64,000 bases of DNA from Paenibacillus polymyxa (GTDB lineage Bacteria > Bacillota > Bacilli > Paenibacillales > Paenibacillaceae), in assembly GCF_018614975.1 (NCBI RefSeq), contig NZ_JAGGNR010000012.1, positions 337,838 to 401,837 on the forward strand. Reading direction: 5' to 3'. A model generated the notes under the pieces. That model searched no databases, was not told the DNA's origin, and saw only the letters and a program-made list of their open reading frames with translations. Both the position numbers and the translations under genes were made by a program. Shown here piece by piece: positions 1-9,588 of this stretch (positions within the stretch are counted from its first letter, which is position 1; the number at the start of each line of letters is the position of its first letter).

Positions 1-806
1 CTGTGAACAAAACGGACTTGCTTCCCAAAGTAACGAACTGGAACAAGATCCGTAACTGGGTGCAGAAGCAGGCCAAAGAACAGGGTTTGCGAACGGTGGA
101 TGTAGTCCTGTGCAGTGCAAAGCAGAATCAGGGCTTTGATCGACTGCTTGAGCTTGTTGAAATGTATCGCGAAGATCGTGATGTGTACGTGGTTGGCGGT
201 ACCAATGTGGGTAAATCCACACTGATTAACCGTCTGATCCGCGATTACAGCGATCTGGAGCAGGAACTGACCACATCCCGTTATCCGGGAACAACGCTGG
301 ATATGGTGAACATTCCGTTGGATGATGGAAAATATATTATTGATACGCCTGGAATCATGTATCCATGGCGTTTCAGCGAGATTGTCTCACGCAAGGATCT
401 CGCTGCCATCATGCCGGAAAAACCGCTTAAACCGGCTGTGTATCAGTTGAATTCTGGTCAGACGCTGTTCTTCGGCGGCATGGCTCGATTTGACTTTGTG
501 GAAGGTGATCGCCAGTCGTTCACTTGTTTTATCAGCACTGCGCTTGATATTCACCGGACGAAGCTGGAGCGTGCAGATGATCTGTACCGCGACCACCTGG
601 GAGAATTGTTGTCTCCGCCAACCCGTGAGAATGCAGCAGAGATGGCTGAATGGACCCGACATGAATTCCGCATCAAACGCGGCAGTCAATCCGATGTATT
701 CATCTCTGGCTTGGGCTGGATTAAGGTCAATGGCGATATTGGAGCGCTGGTTGCTGTTCATGCTCCAAAAGGCATTCGTGTACAGATCCGTCCATCATTG
801 ATTTAA
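1..806 (+). CDS. yqeH: Ribosome biogenesis GTPase YqeH, 5'-truncated by the window edge
   Basis: Circularly permuted GTPase needed for 30S subunit assembly. The visible 267 residues begin inside the G4 motif (NKTD at the window edge), followed by G5 (SAK, visible residues 38-40), G1 (GTNVGKS, 66-72) and G3 (DTPG, 114-117); the order G4-G5-G1-G3 is the permuted arrangement diagnostic of this family. B. subtilis YqeH is about 366 residues, so roughly 100 N-terminal residues, including the cysteine zinc finger, lie outside the window, and the GTG at position 3 is an internal valine rather than a start. It heads the yqeH-aroE-yqeI-nadD-yqeK-rsfS series on the same strand. Confidence 0.95.
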   Translation, partial: VNKTDLLPKVTNWNKIRNWVQKQAKEQGLRTVDVVLCSAKQNQGFDRLLELVEMYREDRDVYVVGGTNVGKSTLINRLIRDYSDLEQELTTSRYPGTTLDMVNIPLDDGKYIIDTPGIMYPWRFSEIVSRKDLAAIMPEKPLKPAVYQLNSGQTLFFGGMARFDFVEGDRQSFTCFISTALDIHRTKLERADDLYRDHLGELLSPPTRENAAEMAEWTRHEFRIKRGSQSDVFISGLGWIKVNGDIGALVAVHAPKGIRVQIRPSLI

Positions 807-850
807 CAAATTCTCAGAATCTGTACATCAGATGGATCGGAGGCTTACCT

Positions 851-1720
851 ATGTCTGAGCAGAAAAAGTTCAACCCTTCACTTCCCGTGTTGCTTGGCGT
901 TATGGGTGATCCTATTGCTCACTCCAAGTCTCCGGCAATGCACAATGCGGCTCTGCTGGCTGCAGGAGTGAATGGAATGTATATGCCACTGCATGTTCAT
1001 CCGGATCAACTGGAAGCGGCAGTTCGGGGTATTGTGGCACTGAACTATCGTGGTGTCAATGTCACCATCCCGCACAAAGAGCAGGTGATGCAGTATCTGG
1101 ATGTGATTGATGAAAGTGCTCGCCTGATTGGTGCGGTGAATACCATCATCAATGAAGGTGGAACACTGACAGGGTACAATACGGATGGTATTGGCTATGT
1201 TCGATCGCTGAAGGAAGAGGCTGTGCCTGAGCTTGCGGGTAAACGTATTGCTGTACTGGGAGCAGGTGGAGCAGCGAGAGGTGTCATATATGCACTTGCA
1301 CTGGAGAAGCCTGAACGCATCCATATCCTAAACCGTACAGCAGACAGGGCTATTGCACTTGCTTCGGATTTACGAGGCCATGGCTTGGGAGAAATCTCGG
1401 GCAGTGGCATGGAAGACGCTGCAACGATACTGGATACGGCTGATATTGTGATTAACACAACGGCTGCCGGAATGCATCCTCATGTTGATGACCTACCGGT
1501 TGATCCTGCACTGATCCGTGAAGGAGCAGCGGTGAGTGATCTGATCTATAATCCGCTGGAGACCCGTCTGCTTCGTGAGTCGCGGATGCGAGGATGCACG
1601 GTGCACGGTGGTCTGGGGATGTTTGTATACCAGGGCGCAGTGGCCTTTGAACATTGGCTCGGCATTCCGGCTCCTGTGGAGACGATGAGACGAGCTGTAC
1701 TAAACAGTTTTGAAGTGTGA
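851..1720 (+). CDS. aroE: Shikimate dehydrogenase (NADP-dependent)
   Basis: Reduces 3-dehydroshikimate to shikimate in aromatic amino acid synthesis. 289 residues, normal for the family. Substrate-binding SKSPAMHN (25-32), the catalytic-lysine motif NVTIPHK (70-76, Lys76), NTDG (110-113) and the nucleotide-binding GAGGAA (137-142) are all visible. The ATG at 851 is preceded by GGAGG at a suitable distance. It sits 44 nt after yqeH and before yqeI, the same order as in B. subtilis, so it is probably cotranscribed with these ribosome-maturation genes. Confidence 0.97.
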   Translation: MSEQKKFNPSLPVLLGVMGDPIAHSKSPAMHNAALLAAGVNGMYMPLHVHPDQLEAAVRGIVALNYRGVNVTIPHKEQVMQYLDVIDESARLIGAVNTIINEGGTLTGYNTDGIGYVRSLKEEAVPELAGKRIAVLGAGGAARGVIYALALEKPERIHILNRTADRAIALASDLRGHGLGEISGSGMEDAATILDTADIVINTTAAGMHPHVDDLPVDPALIREGAAVSDLIYNPLETRLLRESRMRGCTVHGGLGMFVYQGAVAFEHWLGIPAPVETMRRAVLNSFEV

Positions 1721-1802
1721 AAATAATAATTGAATGGTCAGGTCCGGACAGTTTTTGCATTGTCGATCAGGGCCTGCTCAACATAAGGAGTATGGAGTAT
1801 TC

Positions 1803-2096
1803 ATGTTAAACGGTAAACAAAAGCGCTTTTTGCGGTCACAGGCACATCACCTGACCCCTGTATTTCAGATTGGTAAAGGTGGAACCAATGAGCACCTGTT
1901 CCGTCACATCGAAGATGCGATTGAGAAGCGCGAATTGATGAAAGTGCAAGTATTGAACAATAATGATGAGGACAGAAAAGAGATGGCAGAAGAAGTTGCC
2001 CGTGAAACGGGAAGTGAGCTTGTACAACTCATCGGTAACACAATCATCCTGTACAAAGAATCTCGCGATAACAAACAAATCGAACTACCTAAGTAA
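1803..2096 (+). CDS. yqeI: YhbY/YqeI family CRM-domain RNA-binding protein
   Basis: Small (97 aa) basic protein made of a single CRM domain, a fold that binds pre-ribosomal RNA. The GxxG-type loop GKGG (24-27) after a hydrophobic strand is the family signature. I chose the ATG at 1803 (MLNGKQKRFL) because AAGGAG lies about 12 nt upstream and the family starts here; an in-frame upstream extension to 1734 has no ribosome binding site. The gene is followed within 15 nt by nadD, consistent with one transcript. Confidence 0.93.
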   Translation: MLNGKQKRFLRSQAHHLTPVFQIGKGGTNEHLFRHIEDAIEKRELMKVQVLNNNDEDRKEMAEEVARETGSELVQLIGNTIILYKESRDNKQIELPK

Positions 2097-2111
2097 GGGA
2101 GCGTGACGCAG

Positions 2112-2702
2112 GTGAAGATCGGCATCATGGGTGGTACGTTTGATCCGATCCACATGGGACACCTCCTGGCAGCTGAAGCGGCAAGGGATTCGCATGCACT
2201 GGATGAGATCTGGTTCATGCCTTCCCATGTTCCACCTCACAAACGTGGCGCCGGAGCTTCGGGACAGCAACGTCTCGATATGACGGAAGCGGCTGTGAAG
2301 GGTGTGCAGCAATATGAGGTGCTGGATATCGAGATGGAACTGGGCGGAGTGTCTTATACCATCGATACGATGAAGGAACTGTGGCGTCGCCATCCTGAAC
2401 ATGAGTTTTATTTCATTATCGGGGCGGATATGGTGAACTATCTTCCCAAATGGGAGCAGATTGAAGAGCTTGCAGAACGTTTAACCTTTATCGGAGTTGG
2501 TCGGCCGGGCTTCCAGTTACATCTGGATGATCTACCAGACGAGTTACAGGATCGGGTTCTGCTGGCTGAGATGCCCTTGGTCGATATTTCATCGACAGCT
2601 GTACGCAGACGTCTGGCCAAAGGTCATTCGGTACGCTTCATGATTCCTGATGAGGTACACCAATACATTGTAAGGAGCGGTTTATATGGCACTAAGCCGT
2701 GA
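2112..2702 (+). CDS. nadD: Nicotinate-nucleotide adenylyltransferase
   Basis: Makes deamido-NAD from nicotinate mononucleotide and ATP. About 196 residues, normal length. The N-terminal nucleotidyltransferase signature GGTFDPIHMGH and the C-terminal ISSTAVRRR motif are present. Two in-frame GTG codons are possible starts (2103 and 2112). AAGGGAG at 2095-2101 is only 1 nt from the first but 10 nt from the second, and starting at 2112 gives the family's usual beginning (KIGIMGGTFDP), so 2112 is preferred. The 3' end overlaps yqeK by 17 nt, suggesting translational coupling. Confidence 0.95.
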   Translation: MKIGIMGGTFDPIHMGHLLAAEAARDSHALDEIWFMPSHVPPHKRGAGASGQQRLDMTEAAVKGVQQYEVLDIEMELGGVSYTIDTMKELWRRHPEHEFYFIIGADMVNYLPKWEQIEELAERLTFIGVGRPGFQLHLDDLPDELQDRVLLAEMPLVDISSTAVRRRLAKGHSVRFMIPDEVHQYIVRSGLYGTKP

Positions 2703-3252
2703 TGAACTGATTCAAGCCGTATCCGGACAAATGCCGGAAAAACGCTGGAAGCATACACTGGGTGTAATGGAATCGTCAGTGATCTTGGCTGAAAAATATG
2801 GTGCTGATCCTGTGAAAGCAGATCTGGCAGCGATATTGCATGATGTGGCGAAGTACTGGCCCGTAGCGGAGATGGAAGCGGTCATCCGCGATAACGGATT
2901 AAATCAGGAACTTCTGCAGCATGACAAGCAGCTCTGGCATTCCGAAGTCGGTGCTTTTGTAGCCAAGCGTGATTACGGTGTAGCGGATTCCGAAGTTATT
3001 AATGCCATCCGGTGGCATACCTCGGGTCGGGTAGGCATGAGCCTGCTGGACAAAGTGGTATGTCTTGCCGATTACATTGAGCCGGGACGAGATTTCCCGG
3101 GAGTGGATCACATTCGCGAACAGGCTGAACATAGTCTGGAGGAAGGTTTAATTGCCGGATTCGATTCGACAATCAGCTTGCTGATCTCGCAGCGCCGTGT
3201 CATTTATCCTTTGACTATGCTGTCGCGGAATGACTTGATTGCACAATTATAG
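2686..3252 (+). CDS. yqeK: HD-domain hydrolase YqeK (diadenosine tetraphosphate hydrolase family)
   Basis: 188-residue HD-superfamily metal-dependent phosphohydrolase; characterised YqeK proteins hydrolyse Ap4A symmetrically. The metal-binding pattern is visible as His23 (KHTLGV), His52-Asp53 (ILHDVAKYW), a further HSEVGA and the distal ADYIEPGR motif. The ATG lies inside the end of nadD with AAGGAG before it. Its partners nadD upstream and rsfS downstream match the conserved order in Bacilli. Confidence 0.92.
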   Translation: MALSRDELIQAVSGQMPEKRWKHTLGVMESSVILAEKYGADPVKADLAAILHDVAKYWPVAEMEAVIRDNGLNQELLQHDKQLWHSEVGAFVAKRDYGVADSEVINAIRWHTSGRVGMSLLDKVVCLADYIEPGRDFPGVDHIREQAEHSLEEGLIAGFDSTISLLISQRRVIYPLTMLSRNDLIAQL

Positions 3253-3257
3253 AGGTT

Positions 3258-3299
3258 GTTCAAAAAGTCCACTTTTGATTACGAAGGATCTTTTTGAAC
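3258..3299 (+). repeat. Imperfect palindrome between yqeK and rsfS
   Basis: Two arms of about 13-14 nt (GTTCAAAAAGTCC and GGATCTTTTTGAAC) separated by a 15-nt loop form a strong hairpin with one bulged base. There is no T-tract, so it is not a simple terminator. It fills most of the 76-nt gap between yqeK and rsfS. It could be a small dispersed palindromic element, an RNA-processing site or a weak attenuator; only one copy is visible in this window. Confidence 0.6.
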
Positions 3300-3328
3300 A
3301 CACAAATATAGATTATGGAGGTTGGTTC

Positions 3329-3676
3329 ATGACAGTATCATCGAAAGAACTTATGAATATGGCGGTTGCTGCCGCTGACGACAAAAAGGCATCCAACATT
3401 GTAGCGTTGGACCTGATTAATGTTTCTCTGGTGGCAGATTATTTTGTTATTTGTCACGGGAATTCCGATACACAGGTACAAGCCATTGCCACTGAAATTC
3501 GCAAACAGGCTCATGCAGCCGGAGCGACGATCAAAGGTATCGAAGGTATGGATTCCGCACGTTGGGTACTGATGGACATGGGCGATGTTGTTGTTCATAT
3601 CTTCCACCGCGACGAGCGTGAATATTACAACATTGAACGACTCTGGTCTGATGCCAAAGTGGTGGAAACTGTATGA
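3329..3676 (+). CDS. rsfS: Ribosomal silencing factor RsfS
   Basis: Binds ribosomal protein L14 and blocks subunit joining when nutrients are scarce. 115 residues, matching the family. The conserved core ADYFVICHGNSD (36-47) and the C-terminal HIFHRDEREYYNIERLW region are present. The ATG at 3329 is 9 nt after GGAGG; an upstream in-frame extension to 3239 has no such site and would read through the palindrome. The last 4 nt overlap the start of cvfB (ATGA), so the two are translationally coupled. Confidence 0.95.
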   Translation: MTVSSKELMNMAVAAADDKKASNIVALDLINVSLVADYFVICHGNSDTQVQAIATEIRKQAHAAGATIKGIEGMDSARWVLMDMGDVVVHIFHRDEREYYNIERLWSDAKVVETV

Positions 3677-4578
3677 GTTTGATTGCTGGAACAGTCGTCT
3701 CTTTGCCGGTTTCACGTGAAGTGTCTCCGTTTGGCTTCTTTTTGACGACAGGATCGGAAGATGTACTGCTTCACTATACCGAGTTAACGCGGGATATTAA
3801 GATTGGTGAGACACTTGAGGTATTTGTATTTTTTGATACAGAAGATCGTCTGGCCGTAACGATGAAGAAGCCTTATCTCATGCTTGGCGAAATGGCACGA
3901 CTGGTTGTGGCTGATGTTCACCCACGACTGGGCTGTTTCCTGGAAATGGGACTTGGACGGCAATTGCTGCTTCCTATTCGTGAACTGCCTGAACTGGAAG
4001 AACTGCGTCCCAAAGTAGGGGATGAAGTCTTTGTAATCATGGAACATGACAAGCAGGGACGTCTACGTGCCAAATTGGCCGGGGAACGTGAACTTTCACC
4101 ATTGGCTTTCCATGCGCCAACTTCATGGTTAAACGAGTGGGTTGAAGCGACAGTATACAAGCCACTACAGATGGGGACTTTTGTACTTGTAGAGGGCGGT
4201 GTACTGGGCTTTGGCGCGATTGGTATGATTCATTCATCCGAACGTAGTCATATGCTGCGTCTTGGTGAGAAAGTTAAATGTCGGGTGACACTGGTACGTG
4301 AAGACGGACGTGTGAATCTGGCTATGACTCAACTCAAACAAGTTGGACGTAACGAAGATGCAGACAAGCTGCTCGCCTTTATGAAAGAGCGTCCTATGGG
4401 CGGCATGCCTTACTCGGATGCAACTCCGCCGGATATCATCAAGCAGCGCTTTGGCATCAGTAAGTCTGCGTTCAAGCGTGCCTTGGGCAAATTGATGAAG
4501 GATGGACTGGTGGTCCAAAAGGAAAGCTGGACGTATCTGTCCGAATCTGCTCCTGCGGACCAAAGTGAAAACAAGTAA
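3673..4578 (+). CDS. cvfB: CvfB/YitL family S1-domain RNA-binding protein
   Basis: 301-residue protein of the CvfB family, known from Staphylococcus aureus as an RNA-binding virulence regulator and from B. subtilis as YitL. It has consecutive S1-like OB domains (about 1-65, 70-130 and 145-215) and a C-terminal winged-helix-like segment (about 225-290, PPDIIKQRFGISKSAFKRAL). It overlaps rsfS by 4 nt. In B. subtilis yitL is not at this place, so its position in the rsfS operon is a lineage feature. A terminator-like hairpin follows. Confidence 0.88.
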   Translation: MSLIAGTVVSLPVSREVSPFGFFLTTGSEDVLLHYTELTRDIKIGETLEVFVFFDTEDRLAVTMKKPYLMLGEMARLVVADVHPRLGCFLEMGLGRQLLLPIRELPELEELRPKVGDEVFVIMEHDKQGRLRAKLAGERELSPLAFHAPTSWLNEWVEATVYKPLQMGTFVLVEGGVLGFGAIGMIHSSERSHMLRLGEKVKCRVTLVREDGRVNLAMTQLKQVGRNEDADKLLAFMKERPMGGMPYSDATPPDIIKQRFGISKSAFKRALGKLMKDGLVVQKESWTYLSESAPADQSENK

Positions 4579-4617
4579 TCTTCCTGATTAAATAGTTGTA
4601 ATATGGAACTCGGATAA

Positions 4618-4660
4618 GGCAGGGATAGGCTGGGTAAACACCGGATACCCCTGCTTTTTC
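4618..4660 (+). terminator. Intrinsic terminator after cvfB
   Basis: GGCAGGG near 4619 pairs with CCCCTGC near 4648, followed by TTTTTCTTTT. It separates cvfB from yqeM by partial or full termination. Confidence 0.65.
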
Positions 4661-4708
4661 TTTTGTTAGCCAGGATTGGAAAATGAAATTGAAAGTGCGG
4701 TGCCTGAC

Positions 4709-5479
4709 ATGTCTTACCGGAAATTTGCCTATGTGTATGATGAATTAATGGAAGATATGCCTTATCCGGACTGGATAAGGTTTGCAAGAACAGCCTGGGA
4801 AAAGCATGGAATGCCCAAAAGTGTGGCTGAACTGGGCTGTGGAACGGGCTCGATTACAATCCCGCTCGTGAACTCCGGTTTCGAAGTTACAGGCATTGAC
4901 CTCTCAGCAGATATGCTGTCGGTTGCGCGCAGCAAGATGGAGGCTACGCCTCAGGGTCATCGCTTGTATCGCGAGGGCAGTGTTCGTTGGGTGCAGCAGG
5001 ATATGCGGGAATGGCGAGTTCTGGAGCCTGTGGATTCGGTGATATCTTTCTGTGATTGTGTCAATTATTTGCTTGAACAAGAAGATGTCGTTCGTACTTT
5101 CCAGCGGACATACGAGATGCTGAAGCCTGGTGGAACGTTCCTGTTTGATGTGCATCATCCCAATACCCTTATTCGTTATGATGAGGAGCAGCCCTTTGTA
5201 CTGGATGAGCGCTCTGTATCTTATATTTGGACTTGTGATCTGGACCAGGATCGCTGTGAGATTGAGCATCATCTCAGTATTTTTTCGCGTGTGGATGATG
5301 GTAACAAGGATATGTACCAGCGGTTTGAAGAAGTTCATGTCCAGCGCGCATATAATCCGGACTGGATGAAGCTGGAGTTATCCAAGGCAGGTTTTAGAGA
5401 CGTGAAAGTATATGCGGATTTTGAATGGATAGAGGCCGGAGACAGCGCAGAGCGCTTGTTCTACGTTGCTGTGAAGTAA
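4709..5479 (+). CDS. yqeM: SAM-dependent methyltransferase YqeM
   Basis: Class I methyltransferase of unknown substrate; the SAM-binding motif I reads VAELGCGTGS, followed by the acidic GIDLSADML strand. The ATG at 4709 gives MSYRKFAYVYDELM, which matches the beginning of YqeM in other Bacilli. An in-frame TTG at 4676 would add 11 residues, but neither start has a strong ribosome binding site, so the exact start is uncertain. It sits between cvfB and the leuS leader and is followed by its own terminator. Confidence 0.85.
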   Translation: MSYRKFAYVYDELMEDMPYPDWIRFARTAWEKHGMPKSVAELGCGTGSITIPLVNSGFEVTGIDLSADMLSVARSKMEATPQGHRLYREGSVRWVQQDMREWRVLEPVDSVISFCDCVNYLLEQEDVVRTFQRTYEMLKPGGTFLFDVHHPNTLIRYDEEQPFVLDERSVSYIWTCDLDQDRCEIEHHLSIFSRVDDGNKDMYQRFEEVHVQRAYNPDWMKLELSKAGFRDVKVYADFEWIEAGDSAERLFYVAVK

Positions 5480-5493
5480 ACTCGAAAGATGAG

Positions 5494-5526
5494 AACTGTC
5501 CTTATGTGTATAAGGGCAGTTTTTTG
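5494..5526 (+). terminator. Intrinsic terminator after yqeM
   Basis: AACTGTCCTTAT pairs with ATAAGGGCAGTT around a 4-nt loop, followed by TTTTTT. It ends the yqeH-yqeM gene series. Confidence 0.85.
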
Positions 5527-5738
5527 TTTGATTTTTTAATGAGAATGAATAGCAATATTCTTAAATAGGGTAAAGGAATGCAAGAAAAGACATAACGACG
5601 TTACAAAAAGTATTGCCTGTTATAATAAACGAGGCGATAATGGTCGGATAGAGAGCGTTTTCGTTTATCCTGAACAGCAACCAGCGTTATGAACGGTACG
5701 AACCGTAGACTTCAAGATAGCGATTATAACGTGTAATA

Positions 5739-5767
5739 TTGACTTGGGGCTTGCTTTTTTGTATAAT
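5739..5767 (+). promoter_or_regulatory. SigA-type promoter of the leuS T-box transcript
   Basis: TTGACT at 5739-5744, a 17-nt spacer and TATAAT at 5762-5767. Transcription would start near 5774, just before the T-box leader. The preceding 200 nt (5527-5738) hold no visible gene. Confidence 0.8.
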
Positions 5768-5773
5768 TGTCCC

Positions 5774-6087
5774 GATATTGTATACATATTTCGATGATAA
5801 GGATCAGTAGTAATTCCTGTACATAACAGAGAGCCGGCGGTTGGTGCAAGCCGGTTGACAGTGATTTGCGAACTCGCCTTGGAGAAATGCGGTGATTACA
5901 CCATTCTGTTTAACCTGCTTGTATAAAGCTTGGGTTCAGGAATGGAAATCCGCATCGGTTAACCGCCGTTACAGGTCCAAAGGGAGTGGATGACGAAGTA
6001 CGTTCGTCCGCTAACTAGGGTGGTACCACGGGAATTCAACCTCTCGTCCCTAGCGCTGCAAACGCTACGGGATGCTGAGGTTTTTTT
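5774..6087 (+). promoter_or_regulatory. T-box leader (tRNA-Leu responsive) upstream of leuS
   Basis: The leader contains the AG-bulge sequence AGAGAG near 5827, the distal-loop GGTTGGTGCAAGCCGG, and the invariant T-box AGGGTGGTACCACGG at 6017-6031. A terminator hairpin follows (CCTCTCGTCCCTAGCG pairs with CGCTACGGGATGCTGAGG, then seven T, ending at 6087). The likely specifier codon is CTC at 5873-5875 in AACTCGCC, a leucine codon, in agreement with the gene it controls. Uncharged tRNA-Leu would stabilise the antiterminator and allow leuS transcription. The specifier assignment is by eye and less certain than the T-box itself. Confidence 0.93.
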
Positions 6088-6132
6088 GTTGCAATTAAAG
6101 CTAAAGCGAATAACCTGAAGGAGGAACAATAG

Positions 6133-8577
6133 ATGAGTGAGAATAACAAGCCGAAACACGGCTATCAGCCACAAGTCATGGAAAAAAGTTGGCAGCAATA
6201 CTGGGATGCAAATAAAACGTTTAAAACGGGTGAGGACCCTGCTAAACCGAAATTTTATGCACTGGATATGTTCCCTTATCCATCCGGTTCAGGTCTGCAC
6301 GTAGGACATCCGGAAGGATATACGGCAACAGATATCGTTTCCCGATACAAACGTATGCGCGGTTACAATGTATTGCACCCAATGGGTTGGGACGCTTTCG
6401 GTTTGCCTGCTGAGCAGCATGCACTGGATACAGGTGAACATCCACGAGATATCACATTCCGTAATATTGACAATTTCCGTCGCCAGATCAAATCGCTTGG
6501 TTTCTCCTATGACTGGGATCGTGAGATCAGCACAACGGACCCTGAATACTATAAATGGACACAATGGATCTTTATCCAGCTGTACAATAAAGGCCTGGCT
6601 TATGTAGATGAAGTTGCAGTTAACTGGTGTGAAGCCCTTGGAACGGTACTTGCTAATGAAGAGGTTATTGATGGCAAGAGTGAACGTGGTGGACATCCGG
6701 TTGTACGCAAACCGATGCGTCAATGGGTTCTGAGAATTACCGAGTATGCAGAACGTCTGTTGGAAGACCTGGAAGAGCTGGATTGGTCTGAAAGCATCAA
6801 GGATATGCAGCGCAACTGGATCGGTAAATCGACAGGTGCGGAAGTTGTATTTGCCATTGAGGGTCGCGAGGAACTCATCAAGGTGTTCACTACCCGTGCA
6901 GACACATTGTTTGGTGCGAGCTTTGCAGTACTTGCTCCGGAACATGAACTGGTAGAAGCAATTACAACCGATGACCAACGTGAAGCGATTCAGGCTTATC
7001 AGGAGCAGGCTTCTCGTAAGAGTGATCTGGAACGTACGGATTTGGCCAAAGACAAAACAGGTGTATTCACTGGCGCTTATGCTATCAACCCTGTTAATGG
7101 TGCAAAACTGCCAATCTGGATTGCTGATTACGTTCTTGCAGGTTACGGTACAGGTGCGGTTATGGCTGTTCCGGGTCATGATGCACGTGACTGGGAATTT
7201 GCGAAGCAGTTCGGTCTGGATATCATCGAGGTTATTCAAGGTGGAGACGTTACACAAGAGGCTTATTCCGGTGATGGCGCGCATGTGAATTCCGATTTCT
7301 TGAACGGACTGAACAATGAAGAAGCGGTTGCCAAAATGATTGCTTGGCTGGAAGAGAACGGGAAAGGGCAAGGGAAAGTGACCTATCGTCTGCGCGATTG
7401 GCTGTTCAGCCGTCAGCGCTACTGGGGTGAGCCAATCCCGATTCTGCATCTGGAAGACGGAACGATGAAGACAGTACCTGAGGATCAACTTCCATTGCTG
7501 CTGCCTGATATCGATCAGATCAAACCTTCGGGTACTGGAGAATCACCACTGGCGAATGTTACGGAGTGGGTGAATACGATAGATCCGGAAACGGGAATGA
7601 AGGCACGTCGTGAGACCAACACCATGCCACAATGGGCGGGTAGCTGCTGGTATTACCTGCGCTTTATCGATCCGCACAATGACAAAGAACTGATCTCCAA
7701 GGAGAAACAGCAGCAGTGGTTGCCAGTTGATCTGTACATTGGCGGAGCAGAGCACGCAGTGCTTCACTTGCTGTACGCTCGTTTCTGGCACAAAGTACTG
7801 TATGATCTGGGTGTTGTGGAGACCAAAGAACCTTTCCACAAACTCGTGAACCAAGGTATGATCCTGGGTACCAATAATGAGAAAATGAGTAAATCCCGTG
7901 GTAATGTCATTAACCCGGATGAAATCGTGAATGAATTCGGTGCAGATACATTGCGTCTGTACGAGATGTTCATGGGACCATTGGAAGCGACAAAACCGTG
8001 GAATGCAAACGGGGTTGAAGGCATGCACCGTTTCCTGTCACGTGTATGGCGTCTCTTCATTAACGAAGACACAGGAGCCATCAATGACAAGATTACGGTG
8101 GACGGTGGAACGGATGAGTTCAAACGGACTGCTCACAAAACGATCAAAAAAGTTACGGAAGATCTGGAACATCTGCGCTTCAACACATCCATCAGCCAGC
8201 TGATGATTTTCATCAACGATGCATACAAAGCGGACACACTGCCTCGTGAAGCGATGGAGAACTTTGTACAGCTGTTGTCACCACTGGCACCGCATATGGC
8301 AGAGGAGCTGTGGAGCCGTTTGGGTCATGAAGGTGGAATCTCTTACGTGGCTTGGCCTGAATATGATGAGTTCATGACAGTGGATGCGGAAGTAGAAATC
8401 GTTGTTCAGGTAAATGGTAAAATTGTAACTCGTGCTACAATCGCGAAGGATCTGGATGCACAGGGTATGCAGGACTTTACGATGGAGCTCGCACCTGTTA
8501 AGCAGGCGCTGGAAGGCAAGACCATTCGCAAGGTCATTGCCGTTCCAGGCAAACTCGTTAATATTGTTGCCGGTTAA
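6133..8577 (+). CDS. leuS: Leucyl-tRNA synthetase
   Basis: Class Ia synthetase, 814 residues. HIGH-type motif HVGH (56-59) follows FPYPSGSGL; the CP1 editing domain (about residues 220-400) contains the [12 protein letters not shown] motif; KMSKS is at 584-588; the C-terminal anticodon-binding and tail domains are complete. GGAGG precedes the ATG by 9 nt. It is controlled by the T-box leader. Its 3' end overlaps the convergent comER by 20 nt. In B. subtilis leuS is elsewhere on the chromosome, so its placement between yqeM and comER is a rearrangement relative to that species. Confidence 0.98.
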   Translation: MSENNKPKHGYQPQVMEKSWQQYWDANKTFKTGEDPAKPKFYALDMFPYPSGSGLHVGHPEGYTATDIVSRYKRMRGYNVLHPMGWDAFGLPAEQHALDTGEHPRDITFRNIDNFRRQIKSLGFSYDWDREISTTDPEYYKWTQWIFIQLYNKGLAYVDEVAVNWCEALGTVLANEEVIDGKSERGGHPVVRKPMRQWVLRITEYAERLLEDLEELDWSESIKDMQRNWIGKSTGAEVVFAIEGREELIKVFTTRADTLFGASFAVLAPEHELVEAITTDDQREAIQAYQEQASRKSDLERTDLAKDKTGVFTGAYAINPVNGAKLPIWIADYVLAGYGTGAVMAVPGHDARDWEFAKQFGLDIIEVIQGGDVTQEAYSGDGAHVNSDFLNGLNNEEAVAKMIAWLEENGKGQGKVTYRLRDWLFSRQRYWGEPIPILHLEDGTMKTVPEDQLPLLLPDIDQIKPSGTGESPLANVTEWVNTIDPETGMKARRETNTMPQWAGSCWYYLRFIDPHNDKELISKEKQQQWLPVDLYIGGAEHAVLHLLYARFWHKVLYDLGVVETKEPFHKLVNQGMILGTNNEKMSKSRGNVINPDEIVNEFGADTLRLYEMFMGPLEATKPWNANGVEGMHRFLSRVWRLFINEDTGAINDKITVDGGTDEFKRTAHKTIKKVTEDLEHLRFNTSISQLMIFINDAYKADTLPREAMENFVQLLSPLAPHMAEELWSRLGHEGGISYVAWPEYDEFMTVDAEVEIVVQVNGKIVTRATIAKDLDAQGMQDFTMELAPVKQALEGKTIRKVIAVPGKLVNIVAG

Positions 8578-9403
8578 TCTCACCGGCTCGGAATAGTTCA
8601 TCCAGCTTTAACAAATCTTCATCATATTTGTCATGTGTCGTGTGGATCAGGCTGTCGAAAACGCCGTCAAGACTAACCTTCAGCAGTGCAAGTGCCTGAG
8701 CGGTAATACCGCCAGGTACAGCGACACGAGCCTGAAGCTCTTGCGGGGTGTATCCCCCTTCGGTGAGCAGCTTGCCTGTTCCCAGGAGCATTTCGCCAGC
8801 CAGAGCGCAGGCATCTGCCCTTTTGATGTCTGTCAGCTTCACTGCACTTTCGATCCACTGTTCCAAAAAGAACGATATGAATGCAGGTCCGCAGCTGGAG
8901 AAGTCAGATGTGATTCGTGTACAGGCTTCATCCACTTGGTACGGCCTGCCGATATGACTGAGCAGACTTTCCAACACAGCGCGGTCTTCACTGGTCATTC
9001 GTTCGCCGTGTATGCATAGGGACGCGCCGCTGCCGACTTGGTGTGTGACGCTGGGAATTACCTTGGAGACTTTGCAAGGAAGTGAAGATTCCAGATGTCG
9101 CAGCTGCACGGGACTGGTGATCGAGACAATGATATGATTGGGATTCACGACAGGCAGGATGTCGTCAATAACATGTTTGAATTCAAGCGGCTTCACGCAC
9201 AGGAAGATGATATTACTTCGGATCACCGTTTCCCGATTGCTCTGGGATTCATGCAGACCGGGGTAACGGAGGGATAACTGACGTACTTTGGACGGGGTTC
9301 GATTGCTGGCGGCGATCTGCCGGGGCTCAAGTGCACCCGATTGGATCAGGGCATAGATCAGCAGGCTGCCCATGCTGCCGGTTCCGATAAATCCAACCTT
9401 CAT
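8558..9403 (-). CDS. comER: ComER, pyrroline-5-carboxylate reductase-like protein
   Basis: 281-residue protein of the ProC fold: N-terminal dinucleotide-binding motif GFIGTGSMG and a C-terminal dimerisation domain with PGGITAQAL. In B. subtilis this divergent neighbour of comEA is called ComER; it is related to proline biosynthesis reductases, but its part in competence or sporulation regulation is only loosely defined. The ATG at 9403 is preceded by AAAGGAGG. An in-frame extension to 9511 lacks such a site. It is divergent from comEA and tail-to-tail with leuS. Confidence 0.88.
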   Translation of the reverse strand: MKVGFIGTGSMGSLLIYALIQSGALEPRQIAASNRTPSKVRQLSLRYPGLHESQSNRETVIRSNIIFLCVKPLEFKHVIDDILPVVNPNHIIVSITSPVQLRHLESSLPCKVSKVIPSVTHQVGSGASLCIHGERMTSEDRAVLESLLSHIGRPYQVDEACTRITSDFSSCGPAFISFFLEQWIESAVKLTDIKRADACALAGEMLLGTGKLLTEGGYTPQELQARVAVPGGITAQALALLKVSLDGVFDSLIHTTHDKYDEDLLKLDELFRAGEINRQQY

Positions 9404-9588
9404 TGTTTCAGGCCTCCTTTCATGCTTTACGGTACTGGCGCAGTTCATTCCCTCTATTCTATGCGTGAGCACCTGTTTCACATGACATGAAAAATGCACA
9501 ACTTGTTTCATCAGGAAAGTTCAACGGTTCGGAAGCACCGCCCGTGTTCGAAATGAATGATTTTGAATTCAGGGAGAGGTGTGGAAGA

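Noticed and set aside
6289..7488. Open frame of 399 codons antisense to leuS
   Set aside because: It is a shadow of leuS with Cys/Phe/Ile-rich unnatural composition and no ribosome binding site.
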